DNA from: Planctomycetota bacterium
Lineage (GTDB): Bacteria > Planctomycetota > Phycisphaerae > Phycisphaerales > SM1A02
DNA length: 64,000 nt
Assembly (NCBI GenBank): GCA_021414025.1
Contig: JAIOPG010000006.1
Span: 186,001 to 250,000 of the forward strand
Direction of reading: 5' to 3'
Part shown: positions 1-8,996 of the stretch, one piece after another
How positions within the stretch are numbered: the stretch's first letter is position 1
How the letters are laid out: each line of letters starts with the position of its first letter
Made by a program: the position numbers and the translations under genes
The notes under the pieces: model-generated
Seen by the model: only the letters and a program-made list of their open reading frames with translations
Databases searched by the model: none
What the model was told of the DNA's origin: nothing

Positions 1-1113
1 TTCGTGCACCATGGTGACCAGGTCATTGAAGAGTCCGGCGGCGTTCATGAAGATGAAGGGCTTGCGCGAAGCCTGCCGCTGATATTGGTAGCCGCCCGGC
101 GCCTTGCCCTTGCGACTGTCCAGATCCAGGCAGCCGCCACCGAGCATGGTGTCGAACATCTGCGAAAGGCCCGCGTCCATGTTCTTGTAGGTGCGCGACG
201 TCTTGGCGATCAGATCGTCGGCGTTGGTGAAGGGCCGAAGCGGCGCCCGACCCTGGATGTCCACCTTGAGGTCCCACGGGCGCAGCGATTGCAGTCCCAG
301 CGCCTTGGCGCGGTTTCGCTGGATTTCACGGGCCAGCGGCACGCAATGCTTCTCGATGGCGTCCTGGAAGCGGCCGCAATCCTCGGGCGTGTAGTCGAAG
401 CGGTGCATGCGCTGATGCTGGAAGTCGCGGAAATTCTTGAAGCCCGCATTGAGGCCCATTTGGTTGCGCAGCGCGATCAGCTTGTCGTAGATCTCGTCGA
501 TCTTCGCCGAGTCCTGCAGGCGCCGCTCGGCGACCGCGCGCCAGCTCGCCTCGCGCTTGGCGCGGTCGGTCTCCTCCAGGTAGCGGGCCATCTGCGGCAG
601 CGTCCGGTCTTCGCCGTCAAAGTTCACCATCATGGCGCCGGAGATCTCGCTGTAATTCTGGTCGAGCTTGGTGGCCTCGGTCTGCAGCGCGACGTTCTCC
701 TCGCGGAACAACTTCACTTCCTGGTTGACGGAGCGCAGCAGCACGCCGTAGCGATCCTTGTCGAGCATCTTGGCGTGCGGACTGTTGGCGATCTTCTTGT
801 CCAGCTCGAAGCCGACGCGCTTCAGGTTGGGGTCGACCTGCTCGACGAAATCCAGGAAGGCCTTCTTGGCCGCGGCGTTGTCGGTGTGGCAGGTCATGCC
901 GATGTAGAGATTCGCCTCGGCCTCGCTTGCAGCGGCGTCCAGTTCACTGCGGTCCAGGATCAGCCTCTCCAGGCAGTTCTCGCAGCGCAAGGTGCGTGTG
1001 ATCAGCTGCTGATAGAGCGGCTCGAGCTGGTTCCAGTCGGCGGCGTTGAGGCCGGCAGGAACGAAGGATTGCGTGGCGGCGGTGGGCGAACAATCGACGG
1101 CGGGTTGCGACAT
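1..1113 (-). CDS. M3 family oligoendopeptidase (PepF-like), C-terminus cut off by window edge
   Basis: This reads as an intracellular zinc oligopeptidase of family M3. The 371 visible residues begin MSQPAVDCSP and run into the M3 core; the last visible residues are FNDLVTMVHE, where HE would be the start of the HEAGH zinc motif lying just outside the window. The catalytic residues themselves are therefore not seen. The start at 1113 is preceded by a good AAGGAG Shine-Dalgarno. It diverges from ispE with 65 bp between the starts. The long open frame on the opposite strand is its shadow. The family call rests on the conserved context before the zinc site (MNAAGLFNDLVTMVHE) and is fairly firm. 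Confidence 0.85.
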   Translation of the reverse strand, partial: MSQPAVDCSPTAATQSFVPAGLNAADWNQLEPLYQQLITRTLRCENCLERLILDRSELDAAASEAEANLYIGMTCHTDNAAAKKAFLDFVEQVDPNLKRVGFELDKKIANSPHAKMLDKDRYGVLLRSVNQEVKLFREENVALQTEATKLDQNYSEISGAMMVNFDGEDRTLPQMARYLEETDRAKREASWRAVAERRLQDSAKIDEIYDKLIALRNQMGLNAGFKNFRDFQHQRMHRFDYTPEDCGRFQDAIEKHCVPLAREIQRNRAKALGLQSLRPWDLKVDIQGRAPLRPFTNADDLIAKTSRTYKNMDAGLSQMFDTMLGGGCLDLDSRKGKAPGGYQYQRQASRKPFIFMNAAGLFNDLVTMVHE

Positions 1114-1166
1114 GGGCTGCTCCTTGGGGTGGATTTGTAATGTAGCCGAAGCCCGCGATTCTCCGC

Positions 1167-1172
1167 TACTTT
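1167..1172 (+). promoter_or_regulatory. -10 element TACTTT for a leaderless ispE mRNA
   Basis: TACTTT ends 6 nt before the GTG start of ispE, so transcription would begin at or next to the start codon. The GAAGG between them sits 1 nt from GTG, too close for normal Shine-Dalgarno use. No convincing -35 is visible. Confidence 0.5.
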
Positions 1173-1178
1173 GAAGGT

Positions 1179-2111
1179 GTGAACCCGCGTCCCGCCATCT
1201 CGGTTTCGGCGCCCGCCAAGCTCAATCTGGCGCTCTCGGTCGGGTCGCCCGACGCGAAGAAGATGCATCCGATCGCGAGCTGGATGGTGACGGTTTCCCT
1301 CTGCGACGAGCTTTTCATCGAGGCACTGGAGCCCGATTCGCTTTCGCTCTACGCGATCCTCTGGCACAAGGAAGCGCGGCGCACTTCGGAGATCGACTGG
1401 TCCATCACCAAGGACCTCGCGGTGCGGGCGCATCTGGCCGTCGAGTCGCACGTGGGGAAAAAACTTCCCATCAAGATGCGGCTGGAGAAAAGAATCCCGG
1501 TGGGCGGCGGCCTGGGCGGCGGCTCGAGCAACGCGGCGGCGATGCTGCGGGCGCTCAACGAACTCTTTGAATTGAAACTGCCGAAAAATGTGCTGCACGA
1601 GATCGCGACTTCGCTGGGCTCCGATGTGCCGTTCCTGATCGAGGGCGGAAGCGCGGTGGTCACGGGACTCGGTGAAAAACTGGAGGCCGCGCCATTGCCC
1701 GAGAGTTTGCACGCGGTGCTGGTGCTGCCCGCGGTCGCCTGCCCGACCGGCGCGGTCTATCAAACCCTGGATCGGTTGCGTCCGCAGGGAGCCGCAGAAG
1801 TGGAAAGGGTGAAGAAACTTTCACGCCTGGAAAACATTCCGCACGACGCGCCCTTCAACGACCTGGCCTTGGCCGCCTGCGAAGTGGCGCCGAAATTGCG
1901 CGGCGAAATGGAGGAGCTGTCGGAGCTGACCTCGCGCGTCGCACATGTCTCCGGCAGCGGAAGCACGCTCTTCGTGCTCACGGCCAGCGCTCTCGAGGCG
2001 GAGCTGCTGGCGGACGCGGTCTCCAAGCACATGGGCATGCCCGCGATCCCGGTGCAGGGGATGGCCACGCCCGCGCCGCTTCGACCGGGTTCGACGCAGT
2101 CACGGGCCTAG
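1179..2111 (+). CDS. ispE: 4-diphosphocytidyl-2-C-methyl-D-erythritol kinase
   Basis: IspE phosphorylates the 2-hydroxyl of CDP-methylerythritol with ATP in the MEP isoprenoid pathway. The 310-residue protein has the GHMP kinase layout: an N-terminal substrate loop APAKLNLALSVG (residues 11-22) and the glycine-rich ATP loop PVGGGLGGGSSNAA (107-120), with the C-terminal VSGSGSTLFVL motif. Length is normal for the family. The start is GTG, chosen because the frame opens there and a TACTTT hexamer lies 6 nt upstream. Its stop codon TAG is part of the TAGAAT element proposed for nadA, so the two genes are closely packed but may be transcribed separately. Confidence 0.93.
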   Translation: MNPRPAISVSAPAKLNLALSVGSPDAKKMHPIASWMVTVSLCDELFIEALEPDSLSLYAILWHKEARRTSEIDWSITKDLAVRAHLAVESHVGKKLPIKMRLEKRIPVGGGLGGGSSNAAAMLRALNELFELKLPKNVLHEIATSLGSDVPFLIEGGSAVVTGLGEKLEAAPLPESLHAVLVLPAVACPTGAVYQTLDRLRPQGAAEVERVKKLSRLENIPHDAPFNDLALAACEVAPKLRGEMEELSELTSRVAHVSGSGSTLFVLTASALEAELLADAVSKHMGMPAIPVQGMATPAPLRPGSTQSRA

Positions 2112-2114
2112 AAT
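2109..2114 (+). promoter_or_regulatory. -10 element TAGAAT for a leaderless nadA mRNA
   Basis: TAGAAT overlaps the ispE stop codon and ends 6 nt before the nadA ATG. There is no Shine-Dalgarno in the 6-nt gap. Confidence 0.5.
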
Positions 2115-2120
2115 GACCGG

Positions 2121-3332
2121 ATGCTTTGGCAGCCCGAAATTCCCGCTCACTATCGCTCTCTTTCCGAGGAGGAATTGGCCGCGGGCATTTCGGCGCAGCG
2201 CAAGAAACTCGGCAACAAGCTGCTGATTCTGGGGCACCACTACCAGCAAGACGATGTGATCCAGCACGCCGACCTGATCGGCGACTCGCTGCAGCTCAGC
2301 CGCATGGCCAATCGCGAAGCCAAGTTGCGCGGATCGGAGTTCATCCTCTTTTGCGGCGTTCATTTCATGGCCGAGACCGCGGACATCCTGACCGAGCCGT
2401 CGGTGAAAGTCATTCTTCCCGACCTCTCGGCGGGCTGCTCGATGGCCGACATGGCCGCTTACGACGACGCCCTCACTGCGTGGGAGGAAATCGAAAAAGC
2501 CCACGCCGGCAAGGGTGCCAAGAAAACGCGCGTGATTCCCATCACCTACGTCAATTCCAGCGCCGCGGTGAAGGCCTTCGTCGGCGAGCACGACGGTGCC
2601 TGCTGCACCTCGAGCAACGCCAAGCATGTGCTGGCCTGGGCTTTCGCGGGCGGCGACCGCAAACTTGCAAAGGGCGAGCGCGTGCAGGTGATCTTCATGC
2701 CCGACCAGCACCTGGGCCGCAACACGTCGCGCTCGCTGGGCTTGAAGAGCGAGATCGACGCCGAGCGCGATGGCGGCGCGAGCGACATGGCGGTGTGGAA
2801 TCCGAAGCAGCCGATGGGCGGCCTGAGCGCGGAGACCATCCGCTCCAGCAAAGTTCTTTTGTGGGCGGGTCACTGCAGCGTGCACAAGCTGTTCCGCCCC
2901 GAGCATGTCGAAGAGGCGCGCGCTGCGGACGCCAAGGTGAAAGTCCTGGTGCATCCCGAGTGCTGCCAGGAAGTGGTCGAGCAGGCGGACCTGGTCGGCA
3001 GCACCGAGTTCATCATCCGTCAGATCGAGCAGGCCCCCAAGGGCTCGCACTGGGTCGTGGGCACCGAGGTGCATCTGGTGAATCGCCTCGCGCAGGCCGC
3101 CGCCGAGCGCGGCGTGGAGGTGCGCATGCTCAGCGACTGTCAATGCCTCTGCACCACCATGTACCGCATCAATCAATCGCACATGCTCTGGTGCCTGGAC
3201 CAACTGGTGCAGGGCAAAATCGTCAATCAGATCGAGGTGCACCCGAAGGCGGCGGCCCTGGCCCGCAAGGCGCTGGAGAAAATGCTCGAGCTGGCGCCCG
3301 CAACCGGGCCCGCGCCCGTCACCATCGATTGA
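2121..3332 (+). CDS. nadA: quinolinate synthase A
   Basis: NadA condenses iminoaspartate with dihydroxyacetone phosphate to quinolinate in de novo NAD synthesis and holds a [4Fe-4S] cluster. Visible signatures are LGHHYQQDDV near residue 38, AGCSMAD with Cys106, HPECCQEV in the middle, and CQCLCTTMYRINQ near the C-terminus, which supply the three cluster cysteines. At 403 residues it is longer than the E. coli enzyme (347) and fits the longer bacterial forms; an extra segment lies around residues 130-230. No nadB or nadC is in the window. The ATG start is fixed by the 6-nt spacing to TAGAAT. Confidence 0.95.
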   Translation: MLWQPEIPAHYRSLSEEELAAGISAQRKKLGNKLLILGHHYQQDDVIQHADLIGDSLQLSRMANREAKLRGSEFILFCGVHFMAETADILTEPSVKVILPDLSAGCSMADMAAYDDALTAWEEIEKAHAGKGAKKTRVIPITYVNSSAAVKAFVGEHDGACCTSSNAKHVLAWAFAGGDRKLAKGERVQVIFMPDQHLGRNTSRSLGLKSEIDAERDGGASDMAVWNPKQPMGGLSAETIRSSKVLLWAGHCSVHKLFRPEHVEEARAADAKVKVLVHPECCQEVVEQADLVGSTEFIIRQIEQAPKGSHWVVGTEVHLVNRLAQAAAERGVEVRMLSDCQCLCTTMYRINQSHMLWCLDQLVQGKIVNQIEVHPKAAALARKALEKMLELAPATGPAPVTID

Positions 3333-3353
3333 GGTATTTTGTCCGATCGCCCC

Positions 3354-6300
3354 ATGACCACGCCCACCACATCAAATCCTCCCAAGAAGCGCCGCAAACT
3401 GATTCTCTGGACCGCCGCGTCGCTCGTGGTCGTCGTGGTCCTTCTGGTGGCGCTGCTGCCCACCATCGCGTCGATGCCGATGTTCCGCGGATTCATCACC
3501 GACGCGGTGGCGTCGAAAGTCAACGGCAAGGTTTCGATCGGCGACATGTCCTTCAGCTGGTCCGGCCCGCAGCGCATCGACAACTTCAGCATCGTCGGCG
3601 ACGACGGCAAGAGCACCGTGCTGGTCTCCCTCTCGCTGCAGAATGGCTTCCTGGAACTGCTCTCCACCACCATCAAGCAGATCGACATGACGGTGTCGGG
3701 CAAGGTCGCCGGCGAGCTCGGCGCTGACGGCAAGCTCAGCCTGCTCTCACTCGCCAAGAGCGCCGCGCCGACGGCGCCCGCAGCTCCGCCTCACCTGCCC
3801 GCGGCCGCAGCGCCTGGCGCGATCGCGGCCAACTGGCCGGGCAAAATCCAGGTGGTGATCAACGGCTTTGATGTGGACATCGCCAACGCAAATGGTCCGC
3901 GCTTCGCGATCGAAGGCCTCAAGGGCAAGGTCGCCCTTTCCAACAATGGTCCGATCGAGATCCAGCTCGCGGCCAACACCAAGATCGGCGACAAGCCCGG
4001 CTCCATTTCCGCCAACGGCACCTTCAAGGATGTCATGACCGCTGCGGGCGCGTTCGATCCCATCGGCATCACCGGCTCGCTCAATGCGGAAGTGAACGGC
4101 GTGCTGGTGCCCGTCACCGGCGCATCGCTTGAGATCGCCCAGGCCAAGTTCGTCATCGCCGCCGACGCCGGGAAACCCATCGATCTCTCGGCGGACATCA
4201 ACACGTCCGTCAACGGCCAGGCCGCGCCAATCCGCGCCAAGATGCAGGCCTACCGGCCCGGACCCGGCGAGCCGATCGCCTCCTGGGCCAAGGATCCGCG
4301 CACCTGGGCGGGCACGATCTCCGTGCAGGATCTGCCCACCGCGCTGCTGGAGAAATATGTCCAGGGCACGCCGATCAACATCGCCCGCGACCTCGGTCCC
4401 ACGCTCACGCTCGCCGTCGCCACCAACAGCAGCACCGGCTTCGATCTTTCGCTGAAGTCGGCGCAGGTCAAGCTGCAATGCACCGCCGCCATCGACATGA
4501 ACACCGGTGCGGTGCAGGGCAAGACCACCACGCTCGACGCCTCGCTCGCGCCCGAGCTGCTCAGTAAGTACAACGTGGTCACCCCCAAGGCGCTGCCGAT
4601 CGCGATTGCGCTGCAGAGCTTCACCATTCCGCCGCCGCTGGCCAGCGGACAATTCAACCTTGCCCAAATCACGGCGCAGGGAACCATGAGCACCGGCGCA
4701 GCGCAATTCACCAGCGCCGGCAACGCGCCGGTCGCGATGGGCGCCCTCTTCGTCACGCTCGCCGCAGCGCCGCTGGCGGACAAGGTGGACTTTGTGCTGC
4801 AGACCACCATCAACGGCGCGCCGATCAACACGCGGGCCAGCCTCACCGGCTTGATGAAAGAGAATGCCTTCACGCCCAAGCAGATGATGGTGGACAGCTC
4901 CACGCAGCTCGGGCCATTCGATCCCTCGCTGCTGCCGGGCATGCCCTCGAACATCGTGGAAATCCTGCGCCAGGTGCAACCGGGCAACTCCACCATTCAC
5001 TCGACGCTGGCGGGCTCCTACGAGAAGGGCTCGATGGACCTCAAGGTGCAGATGGTTCCCGGCACGGTCAATGCAAAGGCGAACTGGGACGCGACCACTG
5101 CGACAATCTCGATCGAGAACACCGCCTGGACCGTGTCGCCCGGGCTGGCGGAGTGGGCAAGCCAGGGCAAGGTCGTCCTTTCGGCGCCGGCCAAATGCAC
5201 GATCGCCGCAGGTCCCATCAAGGTGGATCGCGCCGCGCTGGAAAAGGGCCAGGCCGGATTCCTTCCCAGTCCAATTTCGATTTTCGTGGACAAGCTCGCC
5301 ATCGCCAAGGCGCCGGGACTCACCGGCACCGCCACCGTGCAGAATGCCGTGGTGCGCGGCGACTTCGACGCCGACGGCCCGCAGACTTTCAAAGGCACGC
5401 TGACGGCGACGGCTCTGCTGGCCAACGGACTTCCCGGCGGTATCACCAACGCGACGCTCTCCGAGCTGAGCATTCAGGCCACGGTGGAGAAGGATCCCAA
5501 CGCGCCGGGCTCCACGGTCGCGGTCACCGCATCGTCGCTCGGTTTGACCAATGTCCAGGGTCTCAGCGAGCCGCTGCTTGGAAAGAATCTGCACGCCAAT
5601 TTCACCGGCCCGCTCTCGATGAATGGTGCGGCGACCGCCACCCTGAGCATGGATGTGCTGGAAGCCACCGGCCCCGCGGCCAAGATCGCCGGCGAGTTCA
5701 AGACGCAACCCGGCTCCGACTGGACCGCCTCCGTGACGGCCAACGAAGTTTCCACGCAGCGCATCGCGCACTTGCTGGGCATGGGCGATGTTCCGGAGTG
5801 GACCGCGGGTGGCGCGCCCAATGCCGGCAAGTTGAAAGCGAATGTCACCAATCAATCAAGCGCGATGACCTTCGCGGTCAACGCCGATCTCGGCCGCATC
5901 GTCGCCGACCTCAACGGCACCCGAGCCGCCGATGGATCCATCACGCTCACAAAAAGTTCCGCCCTGGCCAGCGTGCCTGGCTCGGCGGTGAAGAACTATC
6001 TGGAGCGCGACCAGAAGAAGACGCCCATCCGCAATCTGAGCGACCTCAAGGTGGCGCTGGACATTGCCTCGGTGAAAATTCCCTCGGTCAACGGCGCGCT
6101 GGATCCGCTGGCGGCGGGCGCGGCGATTGCCACAAAGGTTCGCATCGAGCCCTTCAATTTGACCTTTGCTCCGGAGAGCCTGGTTCCGCCGTCGGAACCA
6201 AAGCCGGGAGCCAAGCCCGCGGCGCCGGCTGCTGCGCCAGCCGCCTCGCAGCCTGAAAAACTCGCCACGCTCGCCTTCGGTGCGACCGACGTCTCACTGC

Positions 6301-7457
6301 AGACCAGCGGCGCCGAGAGCGCGCAGGTCACCGTGAATGGATCGCTCGCCACCGAAGGCCAGCCGACCAAGCCCATGGCCGTGCAGTTGAAGGCGCAGAA
6401 TCTGGCCGGCGCCGACGGCAAGCTCAACACAAAGGGCATGAAGCTGGTGGCGGATGTGAACGTCAGTGAGTTCCCCTCGGCCATCGTGGACGCCATCACC
6501 AAGGGCGACGGCTTCATTCCCAATCTGGCGGGGCCGGTCTTCAGCGTCACGCTCTCGGGCCGCACCGGCTTCGATAAATCAGACAGCTTCAAGGGGCACG
6601 TCGAAAGTCCAACTCTCACGCTGGACATTCCCGCGGTGCGCATCGTCGACGGTCAGATGTCAGTCGTGCCGGCCGAGGCCATCACGCTGCAGATTCGCCC
6701 GGATGACAACATCCGCCAGAAGATCCTGCGGCCGATCAACCCGATCCTTGCGGAAATTGAATTGAAGAACAAGGCGATCAACACCACGGTCTCCGAGGTG
6801 CGGGCGCCGCTGCCCTTCGACATGAAACAGACCGACGCGCGATTCGTCGTGCAGGTGGGCGAGGTCGAGCTGGAGAAAAAGGGGCAGATCGTCAGCCTGC
6901 TCAATTTGGCCACGGTGAAGGATGGCAAGTCCACGATTCCCGGCTTGGTTTCGCCACTCAACGGCGAAGTCAACAAGGGCATCCTCACGTACAAAGATTT
7001 CACGATCAAGGCGGGCAAGCAGGGGGAGACCTGGCAGCAGACGATCATCTCCGACGCCAACATCAACCTCACCACGCAGCCGGCCTACGCCAACGCGATC
7101 AACGTGCGCTATCCGCTGGAGGGCGTCACCAACGCGGTGGCCGCCAACGCGGGGCTGAACTCGGTCATGGGCGAGATCAACAAGGCGCTGGGCAGCACCA
7201 CCGCCGAGATGCGCCAAGCCATTCAGTTGAAGGTGGTCTTCTCGGGGCCGCTGCAGGGCGATCAGTTGAAGATGACAGTGGAGCCGGCGCTGGACTTGAA
7301 GAGCGGCGACGATCTTTTGAAGGGCGTGGGCGGCATGGTCGAGGGAATCCTGAACGGCAAGTCCGGCACCACGGCTCCCGGCACGACGCCGGCGCCGGGT
7401 GCCAAGGACCCGACGATCGGCGACGTCCTGGATCTCTTCAAGAAGAAGCCGAAATAG
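3354..7457 (+). CDS. large AsmA-like envelope protein with N-terminal membrane anchor
   Basis: A 1367-residue protein with a basic N-terminus (KKRRK), one hydrophobic helix (roughly residues 15-38) and a very long, beta-rich, low-complexity periplasmic part. The sequence after the helix (FITDAVASKVNGKVSIGDMSFSWSG) resembles the start of AsmA/DUF748 proteins, which are thought to bridge or assist lipid transport across the envelope. An Ala/Pro-rich linker lies near residues 940-965. It follows nadA directly. ATG 3354 is chosen over an in-frame TTG at 3339 because a TATTTT at 3335-3340 would give transcription just upstream of this ATG; the TTG with GAGG 4 nt upstream is the alternative. The family assignment is by overall pattern, not a diagnostic motif. 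Confidence 0.7.
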   Translation: MTTPTTSNPPKKRRKLILWTAASLVVVVVLLVALLPTIASMPMFRGFITDAVASKVNGKVSIGDMSFSWSGPQRIDNFSIVGDDGKSTVLVSLSLQNGFLELLSTTIKQIDMTVSGKVAGELGADGKLSLLSLAKSAAPTAPAAPPHLPAAAAPGAIAANWPGKIQVVINGFDVDIANANGPRFAIEGLKGKVALSNNGPIEIQLAANTKIGDKPGSISANGTFKDVMTAAGAFDPIGITGSLNAEVNGVLVPVTGASLEIAQAKFVIAADAGKPIDLSADINTSVNGQAAPIRAKMQAYRPGPGEPIASWAKDPRTWAGTISVQDLPTALLEKYVQGTPINIARDLGPTLTLAVATNSSTGFDLSLKSAQVKLQCTAAIDMNTGAVQGKTTTLDASLAPELLSKYNVVTPKALPIAIALQSFTIPPPLASGQFNLAQITAQGTMSTGAAQFTSAGNAPVAMGALFVTLAAAPLADKVDFVLQTTINGAPINTRASLTGLMKENAFTPKQMMVDSSTQLGPFDPSLLPGMPSNIVEILRQVQPGNSTIHSTLAGSYEKGSMDLKVQMVPGTVNAKANWDATTATISIENTAWTVSPGLAEWASQGKVVLSAPAKCTIAAGPIKVDRAALEKGQAGFLPSPISIFVDKLAIAKAPGLTGTATVQNAVVRGDFDADGPQTFKGTLTATALLANGLPGGITNATLSELSIQATVEKDPNAPGSTVAVTASSLGLTNVQGLSEPLLGKNLHANFTGPLSMNGAATATLSMDVLEATGPAAKIAGEFKTQPGSDWTASVTANEVSTQRIAHLLGMGDVPEWTAGGAPNAGKLKANVTNQSSAMTFAVNADLGRIVADLNGTRAADGSITLTKSSALASVPGSAVKNYLERDQKKTPIRNLSDLKVALDIASVKIPSVNGALDPLAAGAAIATKVRIEPFNLTFAPESLVPPSEPKPGAKPAAPAAAPAASQPEKLATLAFGATDVSLQTSGAESAQVTVNGSLATEGQPTKPMAVQLKAQNLAGADGKLNTKGMKLVADVNVSEFPSAIVDAITKGDGFIPNLAGPVFSVTLSGRTGFDKSDSFKGHVESPTLTLDIPAVRIVDGQMSVVPAEAITLQIRPDDNIRQKILRPINPILAEIELKNKAINTTVSEVRAPLPFDMKQTDARFVVQVGEVELEKKGQIVSLLNLATVKDGKSTIPGLVSPLNGEVNKGILTYKDFTIKAGKQGETWQQTIISDANINLTTQPAYANAINVRYPLEGVTNAVAANAGLNSVMGEINKALGSTTAEMRQAIQLKVVFSGPLQGDQLKMTVEPALDLKSGDDLLKGVGGMVEGILNGKSGTTAPGTTPAPGAKDPTIGDVLDLFKKKPK

Positions 7458-7501
7458 CCGCAGCGCAGTTCTCAGCAAGATTGTGGTGATTCACAGCGCG
7501 G

Positions 7502-8059
7502 TCACATCGGCTTTTCGCCGACGGTCTGGTCGTACACCTGCAGCAGCTTCGACTTGTCGAAGATCAGCTCCTGGCGCGACAGTCCGGTGATCTCGTAGTG
7601 CGGCGTGAGCTCGATCGCGTCCACCGGGCACGCCTCTTCGCACATGCCGCAGTAGATGCAGCGCAGCTCATCGATGTCGAACTGCTTGGGGTACTTCTCG
7701 CGGTCCTCCCACGGGCTCGCCTCGGCGACGATGTGGATGCAATTCGCGGGGCACGCTGTGGCGCACATGAAGCAGGCCACGCAGCGCACGCGGCCGTCTT
7801 CGTCCTTGTTCAAGCGGTGCACGCCGCGGAAGTTCTCGCGGAACTGTCCGCCCTCCTCCACGGGCCGGTCGTCGCGCTTCTGCTCCGGATACTGCAGCAC
7901 CCAGATGTTCTTCTTGTTGGAGCCGTTGCGGCCGAAGTTCTCGAAGGCATGCCGCATGGTCGTGCCCAGCCCCTTGAAGACGGAAAGCACGAAAAGATTC
8001 TCCGAGCGATTGAGCTTGCTCAGGGAGACATCAACAATTTCGTCGTCGGGAATGGCCAT
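7502..8059 (-). CDS. nuoI: NADH-quinone oxidoreductase subunit I (two 4Fe-4S ferredoxin)
   Basis: NuoI carries clusters N6a and N6b in the peripheral arm of complex I. The 185-residue protein has two CxxCxxCxxxCP motifs, CVACFMCATACP and CIYCGMCEEACP, about 40 residues apart, and the NuoI N-terminus GLGTTMRHAFENFG. The open frame extends far upstream, but the extension is low-quality sequence antisense to atpI; ATG 8059 gives the family-typical length. No other nuo gene is in the window, so this subunit is either detached from its operon or is the last gene before a rearrangement. It runs opposite to the atp operon. Confidence 0.9.
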   Translation of the reverse strand: MAIPDDEIVDVSLSKLNRSENLFVLSVFKGLGTTMRHAFENFGRNGSNKKNIWVLQYPEQKRDDRPVEEGGQFRENFRGVHRLNKDEDGRVRCVACFMCATACPANCIHIVAEASPWEDREKYPKQFDIDELRCIYCGMCEEACPVDAIELTPHYEITGLSRQELIFDKSKLLQVYDQTVGEKPM

Positions 8060-8107
8060 GCGGGGAACTCGGCGTTTGGCTTGGAAGTGTAGGCTTCCGT
8101 GAAAACC

Positions 8108-8518
8108 ATGCCACCCACCGGGAACAACTCCGATCCTGATCCTGAACCGCCGCGCCACACCGATCTGTGGGGCGATACCAATTCGGGGGAGGATCCCGAC
8201 CGTGACGCGCCCTTTTCCATCAAGCGGCTGCTCCCGCTTTCGCCCGCCGCCCGCCGCAACCGGGACCGGCGGGAAACCCGCATCGGCTGGAAAATGGCCG
8301 CCCTCGGCTGGGAATTCACCAGCCAGGTCATCGCCGGCGTCGCCCTGGGCTGGGGGGTGGATTACCTCTTCCCGAACCTGGGCCATTGGGGAATCATCGG
8401 GGGTGCGGTGGCGGGAGTGCTGGTCGGTCTGCTGACCTTTCTAAGGAGCGCCCTGAAGCTCAACAATGAGCTGGAAAATCCTGATCCAAAATCCAAAAAG
8501 GATGGCTCAAATGGATAA
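8108..8518 (+). CDS. AtpI/AtpZ-like ATP synthase accessory membrane protein
   Basis: A 136-residue protein with a long charged N-terminus and two membrane helices (about residues 68-90 and 95-117) in the order GWEFTSQVIAGVALGWGVDY ... GHWGIIGGAVAGVLVGL. This matches the small AtpI/AtpZ family that heads many atp operons and helps ring assembly or divalent-ion handling; the family role is not settled. An in-frame GTG at 8099 is an alternative start. TAGGCT at 8090-8095 may be a -10. It overlaps the next gene slightly, so it is the first gene of the ATP synthase operon. Confidence 0.75.
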   Translation: MPPTGNNSDPDPEPPRHTDLWGDTNSGEDPDRDAPFSIKRLLPLSPAARRNRDRRETRIGWKMAALGWEFTSQVIAGVALGWGVDYLFPNLGHWGIIGGAVAGVLVGLLTFLRSALKLNNELENPDPKSKKDGSNG

Positions 8519-8957
8519 GGTGGCTAAGGCCATCAAAGCCGAACCGCGGTTTGCCATGCCCGTGAAACGGGTCACGGGACTGTTTACGTTAATGCTTATC
8601 TTGTCAGTGCTTACAAAGACTTTGCCCTTGGAAAGCTGGGGTGCTCCAGCGGGATCCGCAGATGGTTTCCGTTGGTCATCCGGCTTCATGGTCATCTTTT
8701 TGGCGGTCATTTTCTACGCCATGCGGCCCTGGAAGGAGCGGCCCGCCAGCGAGTGGATGCTCTGGTGGCTGGGGGGCACCGTCCTACGCATTCTGGGGGC
8801 GCCTTTGGTGCTGATTTCGATATACTTCTCCTCCCATCTTCCAGCCATGAGCGTGATGATTGGCGGGGTGATTTGGGCGGTGATCGGCCTCCTTGCGGAA
8901 GCCATCATTGTCGCGAAATCAGTGTCACGGCAGACGGCCTCCCCACGAAGCCCCTAA
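8511..8957 (+). CDS. small integral membrane protein in the ATP synthase operon (AtpI/AtpR-like position)
   Basis: I do not recognise a named family. The 148 residues contain about four hydrophobic helices (near residues 22-42, 60-78, 88-105 and 112-132). It sits exactly where the second atpI or atpR-type gene lies in other operons, just before atpB, so a role in F0 assembly is inferred from position only. ATG 8511 is preferred over ATG 8466 because AAGGA lies 8 nt upstream of it and the overlap with the previous gene shrinks to 8 nt. Confidence 0.6.
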   Translation: MDKVAKAIKAEPRFAMPVKRVTGLFTLMLILSVLTKTLPLESWGAPAGSADGFRWSSGFMVIFLAVIFYAMRPWKERPASEWMLWWLGGTVLRILGAPLVLISIYFSSHLPAMSVMIGGVIWAVIGLLAEAIIVAKSVSRQTASPRSP

Positions 8958-8996
8958 AGGCAGTAATTTCTGACTCTCTCTTTCCCGAACCCCACC

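Noticed and set aside
4-1140. Plus-strand open frame of 378 codons at the window start.
   Set aside because: It is the antisense shadow of the M3 peptidase, whose minus-strand translation matches the family and has a Shine-Dalgarno.
7502-8386. A 294-codon version of nuoI starting at 8386.
   Set aside because: The extra residues run antisense to atpI and do not resemble NuoI; the 185-residue form from 8059 fits the family.
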